Positions 52,510 through 60,977 of a stretch of DNA of 64,000 nt are shown piece by piece. Every line of letters begins with the position of its first letter. The first letter of the stretch is position 1. The translations under genes were made by a program, and so were the position numbers. Origin of the DNA: JAIWNK01 sp964453115 (lineage in GTDB: Bacteria; Chloroflexota; Anaerolineae; Anaerolineales; Anaerolineaceae); NCBI GenBank assembly GCA_964453115.1, contig CAYVRT010000013.1, forward strand, positions 1 to 64,000. Direction: 5' to 3'. A model generated the notes under the pieces. That model was not told the origin of the DNA, made no database searches, and saw nothing but the letters and a program-made list of their open reading frames with translations.

Positions 52510-53388
52510 TTAACCAGCGGCCAGTTTGGCGGCGGTGAGGGTGTTGCGCACCAGCATGGCAATCGTCATGGGGCCAACGCCGCCCGGCACAGGGGTGAGG
52601 TAGCCAGCGACTTGTTGGGCCTCCTCGAAGGCCACATCTCCAACCAGGCGATAGCCCTTTGGCAGGCTCGCATCTTCGACGCGATTGATGCCAACATCAA
52701 TCACAATGGCACCTGGTTTGAGCCAGTCGCCGCGCACCATCTCGGCCCGTCCAACGGCGGCAATCAACACATCGGCCTGACGGACAACCTCGGGCAGGTT
52801 TTTGGTGCGTGAATGACAAATGGTGACGGTGGCATTGGCGCGCACGAGCAGCAAGGCAACGGGCATGCCAACAATGTTTGAGCGGCCCAGCACAACCGCA
52901 TTCAGGCCTTCAATGCGTGGCTGGACACTTTGCAGGAGGTGAATGCACCCGGCTGGGGTGCAAGGGACAAAGAGCGGGTCACGGCCTTTTTGTGCCAGTC
53001 GGCCCATGTTGACTGGATGAAAACCATCCACATCTTTTTCCAGGCTGATGGCGCTCAGCACGCCTTCTTCATCCAGCCCGGCGGGGAGGGGCAATTGCAC
53101 CAGAATGCCATTCACGCGCGGGTCGGCGTTGAGCGAGCGCACCCGTTCTTCCACTTCCTGCTGTGTGGCGGTTGCCGGCAGGGTGTGGCCGAAGGATTGA
53201 ATGCCTACTTCGGCGCAGGCCTTTTGTTTGGAGCGGACGTAGACGGCGGAGGCCGGGTTATCGCCGACCAGGACGGTTGCCAGGCCGGGGGCAGGGTGAC
53301 CTGCTGCAACCCATTCGGCGACTTCGGCCTGTACCTGTTCGCGTACGTGTCGGGCAATGGCGCTGCCATCAATCAATTGTGCTGTCAT
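52510..53388 (-). CDS. folD: Methylenetetrahydrofolate dehydrogenase / methenyltetrahydrofolate cyclohydrolase
   Basis: The 292-residue FolD interconverts methylene-, methenyl- and 10-formyl-THF using NADP. The family motif with catalytic Lys is YVRSKQKACAEVGI. Other landmarks are GILVQLPLPAGLDE, the nucleotide-fold GRSNIVGMPVALLL and PVPGGVGPMTIAML. ATG at 53388 is chosen for GGAGAG upstream and a TATAAT beyond it. It supplies one-carbon units used by the MTHFR fusion and by purine synthesis. It ends 34 bases upstream of the purine operon -35 box. Confidence 0.96.
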   Translation of the reverse strand: MTAQLIDGSAIARHVREQVQAEVAEWVAAGHPAPGLATVLVGDNPASAVYVRSKQKACAEVGIQSFGHTLPATATQQEVEERVRSLNADPRVNGILVQLPLPAGLDEEGVLSAISLEKDVDGFHPVNMGRLAQKGRDPLFVPCTPAGCIHLLQSVQPRIEGLNAVVLGRSNIVGMPVALLLVRANATVTICHSRTKNLPEVVRQADVLIAAVGRAEMVRGDWLKPGAIVIDVGINRVEDASLPKGYRLVGDVAFEEAQQVAGYLTPVPGGVGPMTIAMLVRNTLTAAKLAAG

Positions 53389-53415
53389 TTTGCTCTCCTG
53401 GTTTGGAATGACTTC

Positions 53416-53421
53416 ATTATA
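53416..53421 (-). promoter_or_regulatory. -10 box of folD
   Basis: A perfect TATAAT on the minus strand lies 27 bases before the folD ATG. It also shows that the longer in-frame extension to 53424 is untranslated leader. Confidence 0.5.
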
Positions 53422-53471
53422 CATACTTTGCGGGTAACGCGTGCTTTCAGTCCGGTGGTGTGCGGTGCATT

Positions 53472-54095
53472 TCAGGGGAAGTAGATGCCTTCGTTTGCAC
53501 CGTGCTGGCTGGCATCGTCATACTCGTTTTGCAAACGGCGGATTTCCTCAAAGGCGGCACGGGCTGCGCTATCCGCCGTCAGGCAATCGGCAGATTGGAT
53601 GGCGGAGAGCACTTCCTGGTAGTGTGCGAGGACGATTTCAACATGGTTCTGTTCGTGACGGGCCAGGGCTGGCAGGTAGGCATTCCAGCGTTCAATCAGC
53701 TGTGGGGCGGCTTCGGGGGGTGGGTTCCAGCGCGGCAGGATGACGGTGTTTTCATAGCTGACGGTGGCCTGGCTGAGATTGCAATCGGCGCTGCCATAGC
53801 CTGGCCAGTTCCAGCTGATTTCCCAATAGGTCATCGCTTCCCACCGCTCGCCGTTATCATCCACGGGGCCATAGGTATCTACTTGCTGGCGCAGTTCAGC
53901 GGAGGTGCTGCCCTGAATGTCATACCATTCGATGGTGGCATTGGGGATGCTGAGGTCGTGGATGGCCGTTGGCTGTGGCAGGATGGGGGATAGGGTGGGC
54001 AAGATGGGGGTATCCTCAGCCAGCCAGGTGAGGGGGCAGCACAGGCAGGCCAGGAGAAGGGTCAGGATGGCAAGGGGTAGGGCCAGTTTGGGCAT
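53472..54095 (-). CDS. DUF922-like secreted putative Zn-dependent protease
   Basis: The 207-residue protein has a signal sequence with consecutive Cys (LLLACLCC), so a lipid anchor is likely. The DUF922 features are ATIEWYDIQGSTSAELRQQ near residue 53-71, W.I.W.W and an HExxH zinc-binding helix (LARHEQNHVEIV) near 135. DUF922 proteins are predicted metalloproteases acting outside the membrane. It is transcribed divergently from the MFS gene, and a TATAAT on its strand lies at 54165-54160. Confidence 0.75.
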   Translation of the reverse strand: MPKLALPLAILTLLLACLCCPLTWLAEDTPILPTLSPILPQPTAIHDLSIPNATIEWYDIQGSTSAELRQQVDTYGPVDDNGERWEAMTYWEISWNWPGYGSADCNLSQATVSYENTVILPRWNPPPEAAPQLIERWNAYLPALARHEQNHVEIVLAHYQEVLSAIQSADCLTADSAARAAFEEIRRLQNEYDDASQHGANEGIYFP

Positions 54096-54159
54096 GAGGT
54101 GAAAAACCAGTCCAGGAGAATTTTTTGGCAGCCGGGAGGATATGCGGCTTTCAAGGTTG

Positions 54160-54165
54160 ATTATA
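54160..54165 (-). promoter_or_regulatory. -10 box of the DUF922 gene
   Basis: TATAAT on the minus strand lies 65 bases before the start codon at 54095, in the 192-base divergent gap. No -35 match is seen. Confidence 0.4.
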
Positions 54166-54244
54166 CAATAAAAGGGTGTTTGTTTTTGGCCTTACAGTTT
54201 GGTTAAGATTTCGTAAAGGAAGGGAGATTCGTGCTGGTTGCGCG

Positions 54245-54250
54245 TATAAT
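54245..54250 (+). promoter_or_regulatory. -10 box of the MFS transporter gene
   Basis: A perfect TATAAT lies 37 bases before the ATG at 54288, inside the in-frame extension that begins at 54231, which supports the shorter start. No clear -35. Confidence 0.5.
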
Positions 54251-54287
54251 GACAGTGTACCAAAAATCGCCCAAAGGACTGAACTTC

Positions 54288-55592
54288 ATGGAAGAAAAAT
54301 TGCATCGGCGAGCCATTCGCGCCTGGACATTGTATGACTGGGCCAATTCTGCATTTGCGACAACCATCATGGCAGCCGTGCTGCCGGTCTATTATTCAAC
54401 AGTGGCAGCAGAGGGGCTGCCAAAGAATCTGGCGACGGCCTATTGGGGGTATACGACCTCCATTTCGGCTTTGCTGGCGGCCATTCTCAGCCCGGTTCTG
54501 GGCGCGTTGGCTGATTTTACTGCGGCGAAGAAGAAGTTCCTGACCGGTTTTATGGTGCTGGGTGTAACCGGCACGGCGCTGCTTTATTTTGTGCAAACGG
54601 GAGATTATTTGCTGGCCTCGCTGTTTTTCCTGTTTGGCAACATTGGCTTTGCTGGCAGCCTGGTGTATTATGATGCGTTGTTGCCGCATGTTGCCCGTCC
54701 GCAGGAGATTGACCAGGTTTCGAGCCGTGGCTATGCAATGGGCTATATTGGCGGTGGTTTGTTGCTGGCAATTAACCTGGTGATGATATTGTTCGTTCCG
54801 GAATGGTTGCCGGGGGCAGATGAAGGGCTGATGACACGCCTTTCCTTCGTTACAGTGGCGGTGTGGTGGTTTGCTTTCACGCTGCCCTTGTTGCGGCATG
54901 TGCGCGAGCCAGCCCGCCGGATTGAGTTGGACGAGGTGCAGTCCAGCCCTTTGCGGGCGAGCATTGCCCGCCTGGTGAAGACGTTTCGCGAGATGCGCCG
55001 CTACGATCAGTTGTTTTGGATGTTGCTCACGTTTTGGGTTTATTCGAATGGGATTGGCACCATCATCACCATGGCAACCATTTATGGGGCTGAGATTGGC
55101 ATTGGTCAAACGGCGCTGATTGGTACGTTGTTGATGGTGCAATTTTTGGGCGCTCCATTTGCCTTTTTGTTTGGCTGGCTGGCGCGCAAGATTGGCCCGA
55201 AACCGGCCATTTACCTGAGCCTGTCGGTTTATTGCTTGATCGCCGTGTTGGGCTATTTTTTGCAATATGAATGGCATTTTTGGGTGTTGGGCGGCCTGGT
55301 GGCAACCGTGCAGGGCGGCAGTCAGGCCTTGAGCCGTTCGCTGATTGGGCGGATGATGCCAAAGAGCAAATCTGCCGAGTTTTACGGCTTTTTCAGTGTC
55401 TTTGAGAAGTTTTCCAGCATTGCCGGGCCGTTTTTGTTTGCCCTGGTGGCGCAGGTGATGGGCCAGAGCCGATTAAGCATCGTGTCGCTGGTGGTCTTCT
55501 TTGTGGCCGGGATGGTGATGCTGCGGCGCGTGGATGTGCAAAAGGGTGTTCGGGCCGCTGAGGAAGAAGAAGCTCGCCTGGTTCAAGCGTGA
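54288..55592 (+). CDS. UMF1/Atg22-type MFS transporter
   Basis: The 434-residue transporter has 12 predicted spans and the UMF1 family start RAWTLYDWANSAFATTIMAAVLP near residue 9-31. Other landmarks are GALADFTAAKKKFL, RGYAMGYIGGGLLLA and GGSQALSRSLIGRMMPKSKSAEFYGFF. Yeast relatives export amino acids from the vacuole; bacterial members are uncharacterised. ATG at 54288 follows AAAGGACT. No neighbour suggests a substrate. Confidence 0.9.
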   Translation: MEEKLHRRAIRAWTLYDWANSAFATTIMAAVLPVYYSTVAAEGLPKNLATAYWGYTTSISALLAAILSPVLGALADFTAAKKKFLTGFMVLGVTGTALLYFVQTGDYLLASLFFLFGNIGFAGSLVYYDALLPHVARPQEIDQVSSRGYAMGYIGGGLLLAINLVMILFVPEWLPGADEGLMTRLSFVTVAVWWFAFTLPLLRHVREPARRIELDEVQSSPLRASIARLVKTFREMRRYDQLFWMLLTFWVYSNGIGTIITMATIYGAEIGIGQTALIGTLLMVQFLGAPFAFLFGWLARKIGPKPAIYLSLSVYCLIAVLGYFLQYEWHFWVLGGLVATVQGGSQALSRSLIGRMMPKSKSAEFYGFFSVFEKFSSIAGPFLFALVAQVMGQSRLSIVSLVVFFVAGMVMLRRVDVQKGVRAAEEEEARLVQA

Positions 55593-55608
55593 TGTTGAGT
55601 CGCAGGGC

Positions 55609-55707
55609 CTAGAGCAGGCCGCTTTGCACCAGGGCAAATAGCACCGAAACCAGAATGACGAGAGCGCTGATAATCAGCACTAGGGCGTTGGCAAGTCGCT
55701 GACGCAT
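55609..55707 (-). CDS. 32-residue single-span membrane protein
   Basis: A very short gene reads MRQRLANALVLIISALVI, continuing to VLFALVQSGLL and a TAG stop. A strong AAGGAG lies 6-7 bases before the ATG at 55707. The peptide has a basic start and one hydrophobic helix (residues 6-28). It lies 16 bases downstream of the ferric-reductase-like gene on the same strand, so it is probably cotranscribed. This resembles small accessory subunits that stabilise membrane redox or transport complexes; that role is inference. Confidence 0.62.
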   Translation of the reverse strand: MRQRLANALVLIISALVILVSVLFALVQSGLL

Positions 55708-55723
55708 GTAAGTCTCCTTCTGT

Positions 55724-57070
55724 TTAGACCAGGTCGAATCGTTCGGAGTGGAAGTCGCCCATTGGCACGCCAACCTGAACAAGCGCTTTTTCGACTGCGT
55801 CCATCATGGGGTGGGGGCCGCAGAGGAAGATTTCGGTGCGGTTGGGGGTACGGTCCGGGGGCAGGGCCTGTTGCAGCAGGTCAGCTGTGACGTAGCCGCG
55901 CCCGCCTTGCCAGCCCTCCGGCGGGCGTTCCAGCACATGGAACACGGTCAGGTCTAAGGAAGTTTGCAGTGCCTCAATTTCTTCGCGGAAGGTGACTGAT
56001 TCCCAGTCACGATTGGCGTAGATGAGCAACAGCGGGCGGCGGTCACGGCGCGCTGCCAGGGCGCGAATCATGCTCATCATCGGGGTAATGCCAATTCCGC
56101 CGGCGATGAAAACCAGGTTTTGGGCATGGGGGTGCTGGTCGCAGCTAAATGAGCCGAAGGGCCCATCCACATAGACGGTTTGGCCGGCTTTCATCTCCTT
56201 GATTCGGGCGGTAAAATCGCCCAGTTCTTTGATGGTGAAACGCAGCGAGCCATCTGCCTGTGGGGCATCGGAGAAGGAAAAGGGGTGTTCGCTATCGGCA
56301 AAGGGCGTGTCCCAGGCGGTAATCCATGCGAATTGGCCGGGCTGGAAGTGACGGATGCCCGCATGGCCCTGGGGCTTCAGGGTCAAAGTCCAGGCGTTGC
56401 CGCGTTCGGCCTGTACCTGTTCGACGACATAGGGGCGGCGCAGAAGCAAAAATGGTTTGATGATGCGCACCCACAGCAGCAGCCCAACCCAAAATGCAGC
56501 GTAACCAATCCACAACCAGCGTTTGAGCGGGGTGTTGACATAATAGCCAACGCCAACGATGTGGGCCAGGCCGAGCGAAACGCCAGTCGCGGCGAGCAGA
56601 CCATGCGTGATGCGCCAGCGGGTGTATTCAAATTTGAGCTTTTTGCGCCAGACGGAGAAGACCACCAGGCCAATGAGCGCCAGGAGGGAGGTGACGGCAA
56701 AGCGGGCGCGCCAGGGCGTTTGTGGGTCAAAGATGTTTAGCAGGCTGAGCAGGTCGGGCGAGAAGAGGAAGAGCAGTAGCGGGTGGGCCAGAATGAGTAG
56801 AAAGGTGGCAACAGAGATGCGTTTGTGAAAGTAGTAGACGATGTCGCTGCCGTAGGGCGCTTTGAGTGTTTTGAAGCGGGCAGTTAGCGCAAATTGCAGT
56901 GCCATCATGGCCAGGCCGCAGAAGCCGAGTGCGACCGAAAAATCGCGCCAGAACTCGCGCCCGGCGGGACGTTGGTCAACAAACAGGACAATCAATGGGG
57001 CAAGTGTCAGCAATAGATAGAGCAGAATCCAGACGGTACCTTGTAAAAAGCGGCGGGTGGAAACATTCAT
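55724..57070 (-). CDS. Ferric-reductase-like transmembrane flavoprotein
   Basis: The 448-residue protein combines a ferric-reductase-like membrane domain (about 10-210, six spans with histidines such as YYFHKRI, ILAHPLLLF, ITHGLLAATG and LAHIVG that could hold two hemes) with a cytoplasmic FAD/NAD(P) module. FAD contacts are HPFSFSD and the NAD(P) site is FIAGGIGITPMMSMIR with a C-terminal CGPHPMMDAV. It moves electrons from NAD(P)H across the membrane, in the FRE/NOX or YedZ-related family. The acceptor (iron, oxygen or quinone) is undetermined. A 32-residue membrane protein follows directly. Confidence 0.88.
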   Translation of the reverse strand: MNVSTRRFLQGTVWILLYLLLTLAPLIVLFVDQRPAGREFWRDFSVALGFCGLAMMALQFALTARFKTLKAPYGSDIVYYFHKRISVATFLLILAHPLLLFLFSPDLLSLLNIFDPQTPWRARFAVTSLLALIGLVVFSVWRKKLKFEYTRWRITHGLLAATGVSLGLAHIVGVGYYVNTPLKRWLWIGYAAFWVGLLLWVRIIKPFLLLRRPYVVEQVQAERGNAWTLTLKPQGHAGIRHFQPGQFAWITAWDTPFADSEHPFSFSDAPQADGSLRFTIKELGDFTARIKEMKAGQTVYVDGPFGSFSCDQHPHAQNLVFIAGGIGITPMMSMIRALAARRDRRPLLLIYANRDWESVTFREEIEALQTSLDLTVFHVLERPPEGWQGGRGYVTADLLQQALPPDRTPNRTEIFLCGPHPMMDAVEKALVQVGVPMGDFHSERFDLV

Positions 57071-57137
57071 CTCAAATCCTCCGGTGATTGGATTCTATCA
57101 TGTGCTGGCAGAAAAGGGGCTGCCCTGTTGAAGGTGT

Positions 57138-57169
57138 TAAAAGAAACGGGCGGCTCAGCACCGCCCGTT
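57138..57169 (-). terminator. Terminator of the methylmalonyl-CoA operon
   Basis: A 9-bp perfect stem (AACGGGCGG / CCGCCCGTT, loop of 7) is followed on the minus strand by TTCTTTT. It begins 13 bases after the epimerase stop. Confidence 0.8.
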
Positions 57170-57181
57170 GACCGGTTGATG

Positions 57182-57589
57182 TTAGTCGGTGAGCTGATAC
57201 AGCTCCACCAGCACGCCCCCGGTGCTTTTGGGGTGGACAAAGGCCATTTTGCGCCCAGGCAGTTCGAGCGGGGTTTCATTGATCAGTCGCACGCCTTTTT
57301 CTTTGAGCTGCGTTAGCATGCCCTGGATGTCATCCACCTCGAAACAAAGGTGGTGCATTCCACCCCCGCGCTCGGCCAGGAATTTGGCAACGCCGGTATC
57401 CTCGCTGGTGGGGCGGACAAGTTCAACTTCGCTTTCGCCAATGGGGATGAAGACGACGGTGGCTTTTTGGCTCGGCACATCTTCAATGTGGTCAACTGCC
57501 AGGCCAAGGGCATCGCGCCAGAAGGTGAGCGCGGGTTCGACCTCGGAAACAGCAATGGCAACGTGGTTAATTTTCTTAATCGCAGGCAT
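57182..57589 (-). CDS. mce: Methylmalonyl-CoA epimerase
   Basis: The 135-residue glyoxalase-fold enzyme interconverts (R)- and (S)-methylmalonyl-CoA. Family residues are the metal-binding His in INHVAIAV, FWRDALGL, the His in GMHHLCFEVDDI and Glu in VLVELYQ. It starts 15 bases after the mutase gene, so the two steps between propionyl-CoA carboxylase product and succinyl-CoA are co-transcribed. It would link propionate or odd-chain breakdown to the TCA cycle and SDH. Confidence 0.93.
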   Translation of the reverse strand: MPAIKKINHVAIAVSEVEPALTFWRDALGLAVDHIEDVPSQKATVVFIPIGESEVELVRPTSEDTGVAKFLAERGGGMHHLCFEVDDIQGMLTQLKEKGVRLINETPLELPGRKMAFVHPKSTGGVLVELYQLTD

Positions 57590-57604
57590 GGGGTTCTCTC
57601 GCTT

Positions 57605-59254
57605 TCAGGCCCAGGAGGGCGGAATGTATTCTCCCCAGGCTTGGCGTAACACGCCACAGATTTCACCCAGGGTAATATCGTTTTCGACGCACTCGACAAA
57701 GAGCGGCATCAGGTTTTCTTCGCTGCTGGCGGCTGCTTCTAGCCGGGTGAGCAGTTCGCTAACACGGGCAGCATCGCGGTGGGCGCGCAGTTCGGCCAGG
57801 CGGGCGCGAGCGTTTTGCTCAATGCTTGGGTCAACGCTCAGGCGTTCCAGTTCCAGTTCTTCATGCACCTGGAAGGCGTTCACGCCGACGACGATTTGTT
57901 CGCCACTTTCGACCTGTTTTTGGAAGCGGTAGGCTGAATCCTGAATTTCGCCCTGCATGTAACCATTTTCGATGGCTGGCAGTGCGCCGCCCAGGTCGTC
58001 AATCTTTTGGATGTATTCCATTGCCTGGCGGCAAATTTCATCCGTCAGGTATTCGATGACGTAGGAGCCAGCCAGCGGGTCAATTGTATCGGCAACGCCC
58101 GATTCGTGGCCGATGATTTGCTGGGTGCGCAGGGCCACGCGCACCGATTTCTCGGTTGGCAGCCACAGCGCTTCATCCATGCTGTTGGTGTGCAGCGATT
58201 GTGTGCCGCCCATTACCGCGGCGAGCGCCTGGATGGCAACGCGCACGATGTTGTTTTCGGGCTGCTGGGCGGTGAGGGTTGAGCCGCCGGTTTGGGTGTG
58301 GAAGCGCAGCATCCACGAGCGTGGATCGTTAGCGCCAAAGCGATTGCGCATGATTTGCGCCCACAGGCGGCGGGCGGCACGGAATTTGGCAACTTCTTCC
58401 AGGAAGTTGTTATGGGCTGCAAAGAAGAATGAGAGCTGCGAAGCAAAGCGGTCTACTTCCATGCCGGCCTGAATGGCGGCCTGAACGTAGGCAATTGCAT
58501 CCGCCAGGGTGAAGGCTACTTCTTGCACGGCGGTTGAGCCAGCTTCACGAATGTGATAGCCAGAGATGCTGATGGTGTTCCAGTTCGGCACTTCGGCGGA
58601 GCAGAATTTGAAGATGTCGGTGATCAGGCGCATGGAGGGCTTGGGTGGGAAGATGTAGGTGCCGCGAGCGACATATTCTTTCAAGACATCGTTTTGAATC
58701 GTGCCGCGCAACTGTTTGGGCAGCACACCCTGGCGCTTGCCGACGGCAATGTACATGGCAAGCAGAACCGCAGCCGGAGCATTGATCGTCATGCTGGTGG
58801 AAACTTTGTCGAGCGGAATCTGGTCGAAGAGTACTTGCATGTCGCGCAGCGAGGAAATGGAGACACCTACCTTGCCCACTTCGCCAAGCGCCATTGGGTC
58901 ATCGGCATCGTAGCCGATTTGGGTCGGCAGGTCAAAGGCGACCGAGAGGCCGGTTTGACCTTGCTCAAGCAGGTAACGATAGCGGCGATTGGAATCCTCG
59001 GCGGTGGCATAGCCGGCATATTGGCGCATCGTCCACAACCGCCCGCGGTACATTGTTGGTTGCACGCCGCGCGTGAAAGGGTATTCCCCTGGCAGGCCAA
59101 GCTGTGCTGTGTAATCGCTCTCCTGGGGCATTGCCACACGCGGCAGGGGAATGCCGGATGGAGTTTCAAATTCGGGCTTGCGTTCCGGGTTTTTGGCAAT
59201 TACCGGGCGCAGCACCTGTTCTTCCCAACGTTTGCGTTCTGATTCGTAGTCCAT
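57605..59254 (-). CDS. mutA: Methylmalonyl-CoA mutase large (catalytic) subunit
   Basis: The 549-residue protein is the substrate-binding TIM-barrel half of methylmalonyl-CoA mutase. Motifs are YATAEDSNRRYRYLLEQGQTGLSVAFDLP near residue 80-108, TISISGYHIREAGS, RFHTQTGGSTLTAQQPENN and HTNSMDEA. The C-terminal B12-binding domain (DxHxxG) is absent, so a separate small subunit must be encoded elsewhere, as in archaeal and Chloroflexota-type split enzymes. ATG at 59254 follows AGAGG; the frame extends to 59332 but lacks support. It is transcribed with mce. Confidence 0.94.
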   Translation of the reverse strand: MDYESERKRWEEQVLRPVIAKNPERKPEFETPSGIPLPRVAMPQESDYTAQLGLPGEYPFTRGVQPTMYRGRLWTMRQYAGYATAEDSNRRYRYLLEQGQTGLSVAFDLPTQIGYDADDPMALGEVGKVGVSISSLRDMQVLFDQIPLDKVSTSMTINAPAAVLLAMYIAVGKRQGVLPKQLRGTIQNDVLKEYVARGTYIFPPKPSMRLITDIFKFCSAEVPNWNTISISGYHIREAGSTAVQEVAFTLADAIAYVQAAIQAGMEVDRFASQLSFFFAAHNNFLEEVAKFRAARRLWAQIMRNRFGANDPRSWMLRFHTQTGGSTLTAQQPENNIVRVAIQALAAVMGGTQSLHTNSMDEALWLPTEKSVRVALRTQQIIGHESGVADTIDPLAGSYVIEYLTDEICRQAMEYIQKIDDLGGALPAIENGYMQGEIQDSAYRFQKQVESGEQIVVGVNAFQVHEELELERLSVDPSIEQNARARLAELRAHRDAARVSELLTRLEAAASSEENLMPLFVECVENDITLGEICGVLRQAWGEYIPPSWA

Positions 59255-59347
59255 TCCAAACCTCTTGTGCAGATGAAAATAATTACAATCCACGAACATT
59301 GAAAGTATACCGCAAGGCGGATAAACATGCATGGGAAAATTTTATGG

Positions 59348-59353
59348 TAAACT
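59348..59353 (+). promoter_or_regulatory. -10 box of the antiporter gene
   Basis: TAAACT lies 17 bases before the ATG at 59371. No good -35 is seen and no strong ribosome site is present. Confidence 0.35.
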
Positions 59354-59370
59354 AAGACAAATATCCTGAG

Positions 59371-60597
59371 ATGAGCGCATTCTTACAGCTGGCCCTGACA
59401 TTATCCGTAATTTTACTTGCTGCCAAGGCGGCGGGCTATTTAAGCACCCGTTTGGGGCAGCCTTCGGTGTTTGGGGAGCTGTTGGTTGGCTTGTTGCTGG
59501 GCCCCTCGTTAATTGACCTGACGCACCTGGCGTTTGTTACTGATAGCCATTTGGGCGAAATTGTTGCCGAGCTGGGCGAACTGGGCGTGCTGTTGCTGAT
59601 GTTTCTGGCCGGGCTGGAACTGAACCTGGGTGACCTGGCGAAGAATTCGCGCGTTTCGGGGTTGGCGGGAACCCTGGGCGTTCTCTTTCCGGTTGGGATG
59701 GGGCTGTTCTTTGGCGAACTGACCGGGATGGATTTTTCCCACGCCATGTTCCTGGGCCTGACGTTGGGGGCGACGAGCGTCAGCATTTCGGCGCAGGTGT
59801 TGATTGAAATGAAGAAACTGCGCAGCCGGGTGGGGCTTGGGCTGTTGGGGGCGGCTGTTTTTGATGATGTGCTGGTCATTTTGTTGCTTTCTACCTACCT
59901 GGCAATTGAGACGGGCGGCAGTGGGGTGGGGGAAGTGCTGCTTGTGCTGGGGCGGATGATCCTCTACCTGGGGCTGGCCGTGGCATTTGGTTTGTGGGGG
60001 CTGCCCTGGGTGGCGCGCAAGACGGCGCAGCTGCCTATTGGGCAGGGGGTGGTGACCCTGGCGGTGGTGGTTGCGCTGGTGTATGGGATTGCGGCGGAGG
60101 TGGTGGGCGGAATGGCAGCCATCACGGGCGCATTTTTGGCCGGGCTGATGTTTGCCCGCACGCCGGAGAATCATGCCATTGAGGGCGGGCTGCGCTCGCT
60201 GGCTTACAGCTTCTTTGTGCCGATTTTCTTCGTCAGCATTGGCCTGGCGGTGGATTTGGGAAGTTTGCCACTCAGCGCTTTGTGGGTTACGCTGGCAGTG
60301 ATTGTGATTGCTGTGGTGGGCAAGGTGCTGGGGGCAGGGCTGGGGGCGCGCTGGGGGCGCTTTTCGTGGCGCGAGTCGCTGCAAATGGGGATTGGGATGG
60401 TCTCGCGGGGCGAGGTGGGGTTGATTGTTGCCAAGGTGGGGTTGGATGAGGGGCTGTTGAGCGCCGATTTGTTTTCGGCGATTGTTGGCATGGTGTTGGT
60501 GACGACGCTCATTACGCCGCCGCTGCTGCGGCTGGCTTTTCGTGAGCCAAAACGGCGCCTGCCGCCTGTGCCCGTCTCGCAATCTGAAACGGTTTGA
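59371..60597 (+). CDS. CPA2 family cation:proton antiporter (KefB/NapA-like)
   Basis: The 408-residue membrane protein has 12-13 spans. Family landmarks are RLGQPSVFGELLVGLLLGPS (about 29-48), LGVLLLMFLAGLELNL, LGLTLGATSVSISAQVL and VFDDVLVILLL. A C-terminal GMVSRGEVGLIVAKVGL is also present. It would exchange Na+ or K+ for protons across the cytoplasmic membrane. It has no C-terminal RCK (TrkA-N) domain; a small PII-like protein 23 bases downstream may replace it as regulator. The mRNA leader is short. Confidence 0.9.
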   Translation: MSAFLQLALTLSVILLAAKAAGYLSTRLGQPSVFGELLVGLLLGPSLIDLTHLAFVTDSHLGEIVAELGELGVLLLMFLAGLELNLGDLAKNSRVSGLAGTLGVLFPVGMGLFFGELTGMDFSHAMFLGLTLGATSVSISAQVLIEMKKLRSRVGLGLLGAAVFDDVLVILLLSTYLAIETGGSGVGEVLLVLGRMILYLGLAVAFGLWGLPWVARKTAQLPIGQGVVTLAVVVALVYGIAAEVVGGMAAITGAFLAGLMFARTPENHAIEGGLRSLAYSFFVPIFFVSIGLAVDLGSLPLSALWVTLAVIVIAVVGKVLGAGLGARWGRFSWRESLQMGIGMVSRGEVGLIVAKVGLDEGLLSADLFSAIVGMVLVTTLITPPLLRLAFREPKRRLPPVPVSQSETV

Positions 60598-60620
60598 GCG
60601 AAACAAGGAGAACAAGCGCA

Positions 60621-60977
60621 ATGTACATGATTCTGTTCGTACTGCACGATTGTGACTGCTTGAATGATGTCCTGACGGCCTGGGAAGAGGCTGGGGTGAG
60701 CGGGGTGACGATTTTGCCAAGCACCGGGCTGAAGCGCCTGCGTCAGAAGGGTGCCTTGCGAGATGATGTGCCGCTCATCCCCAGCATCGAGGACCTGTTG
60801 GAACATGTTGAGAACACCAACCGCACCATCTTTACCGTGGTCAACAGCGAAACGATGCTCGAGAAGGTGGTTGCTGCGACCGAAAGTGTCGTGGGCGAAT
60901 TGGATAGCCCCAACACGGGGATTTTGGTGGCGCTGCCGGTGGCGCGCGCCTTTGGGTTGAACCGCCGCCTTACTTAG
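60621..60977 (+). CDS. Small PII-like protein linked to the antiporter
   Basis: This 118-residue cytoplasmic protein begins MYMILFVLHDCDCLNDVLTA, followed by GVSGVTILPSTGLKRL. The alternating strand-helix pattern and Thr/Gly turn resemble the ferredoxin-like fold of PII/CutA-type trimers. Later segments TIFTVVNSETMLEKVVAATESVVGEL and TGILVALPVARAFGL fit a second beta-alpha-beta half. ATG at 60621 follows AAGGAG. It is likely translated with the antiporter. PII-like proteins often regulate neighbouring membrane transporters through nucleotide binding; this is a structural guess, not a clear family hit. Confidence 0.55.
   Translation: MYMILFVLHDCDCLNDVLTAWEEAGVSGVTILPSTGLKRLRQKGALRDDVPLIPSIEDLLEHVENTNRTIFTVVNSETMLEKVVAATESVVGELDSPNTGILVALPVARAFGLNRRLT

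Noticed and set aside
59509..60720. 403-codon minus-strand frame opposite the antiporter
   Set aside because: Low-complexity Gln/His/Pro-rich translation typical of a shadow of a hydrophobic gene.
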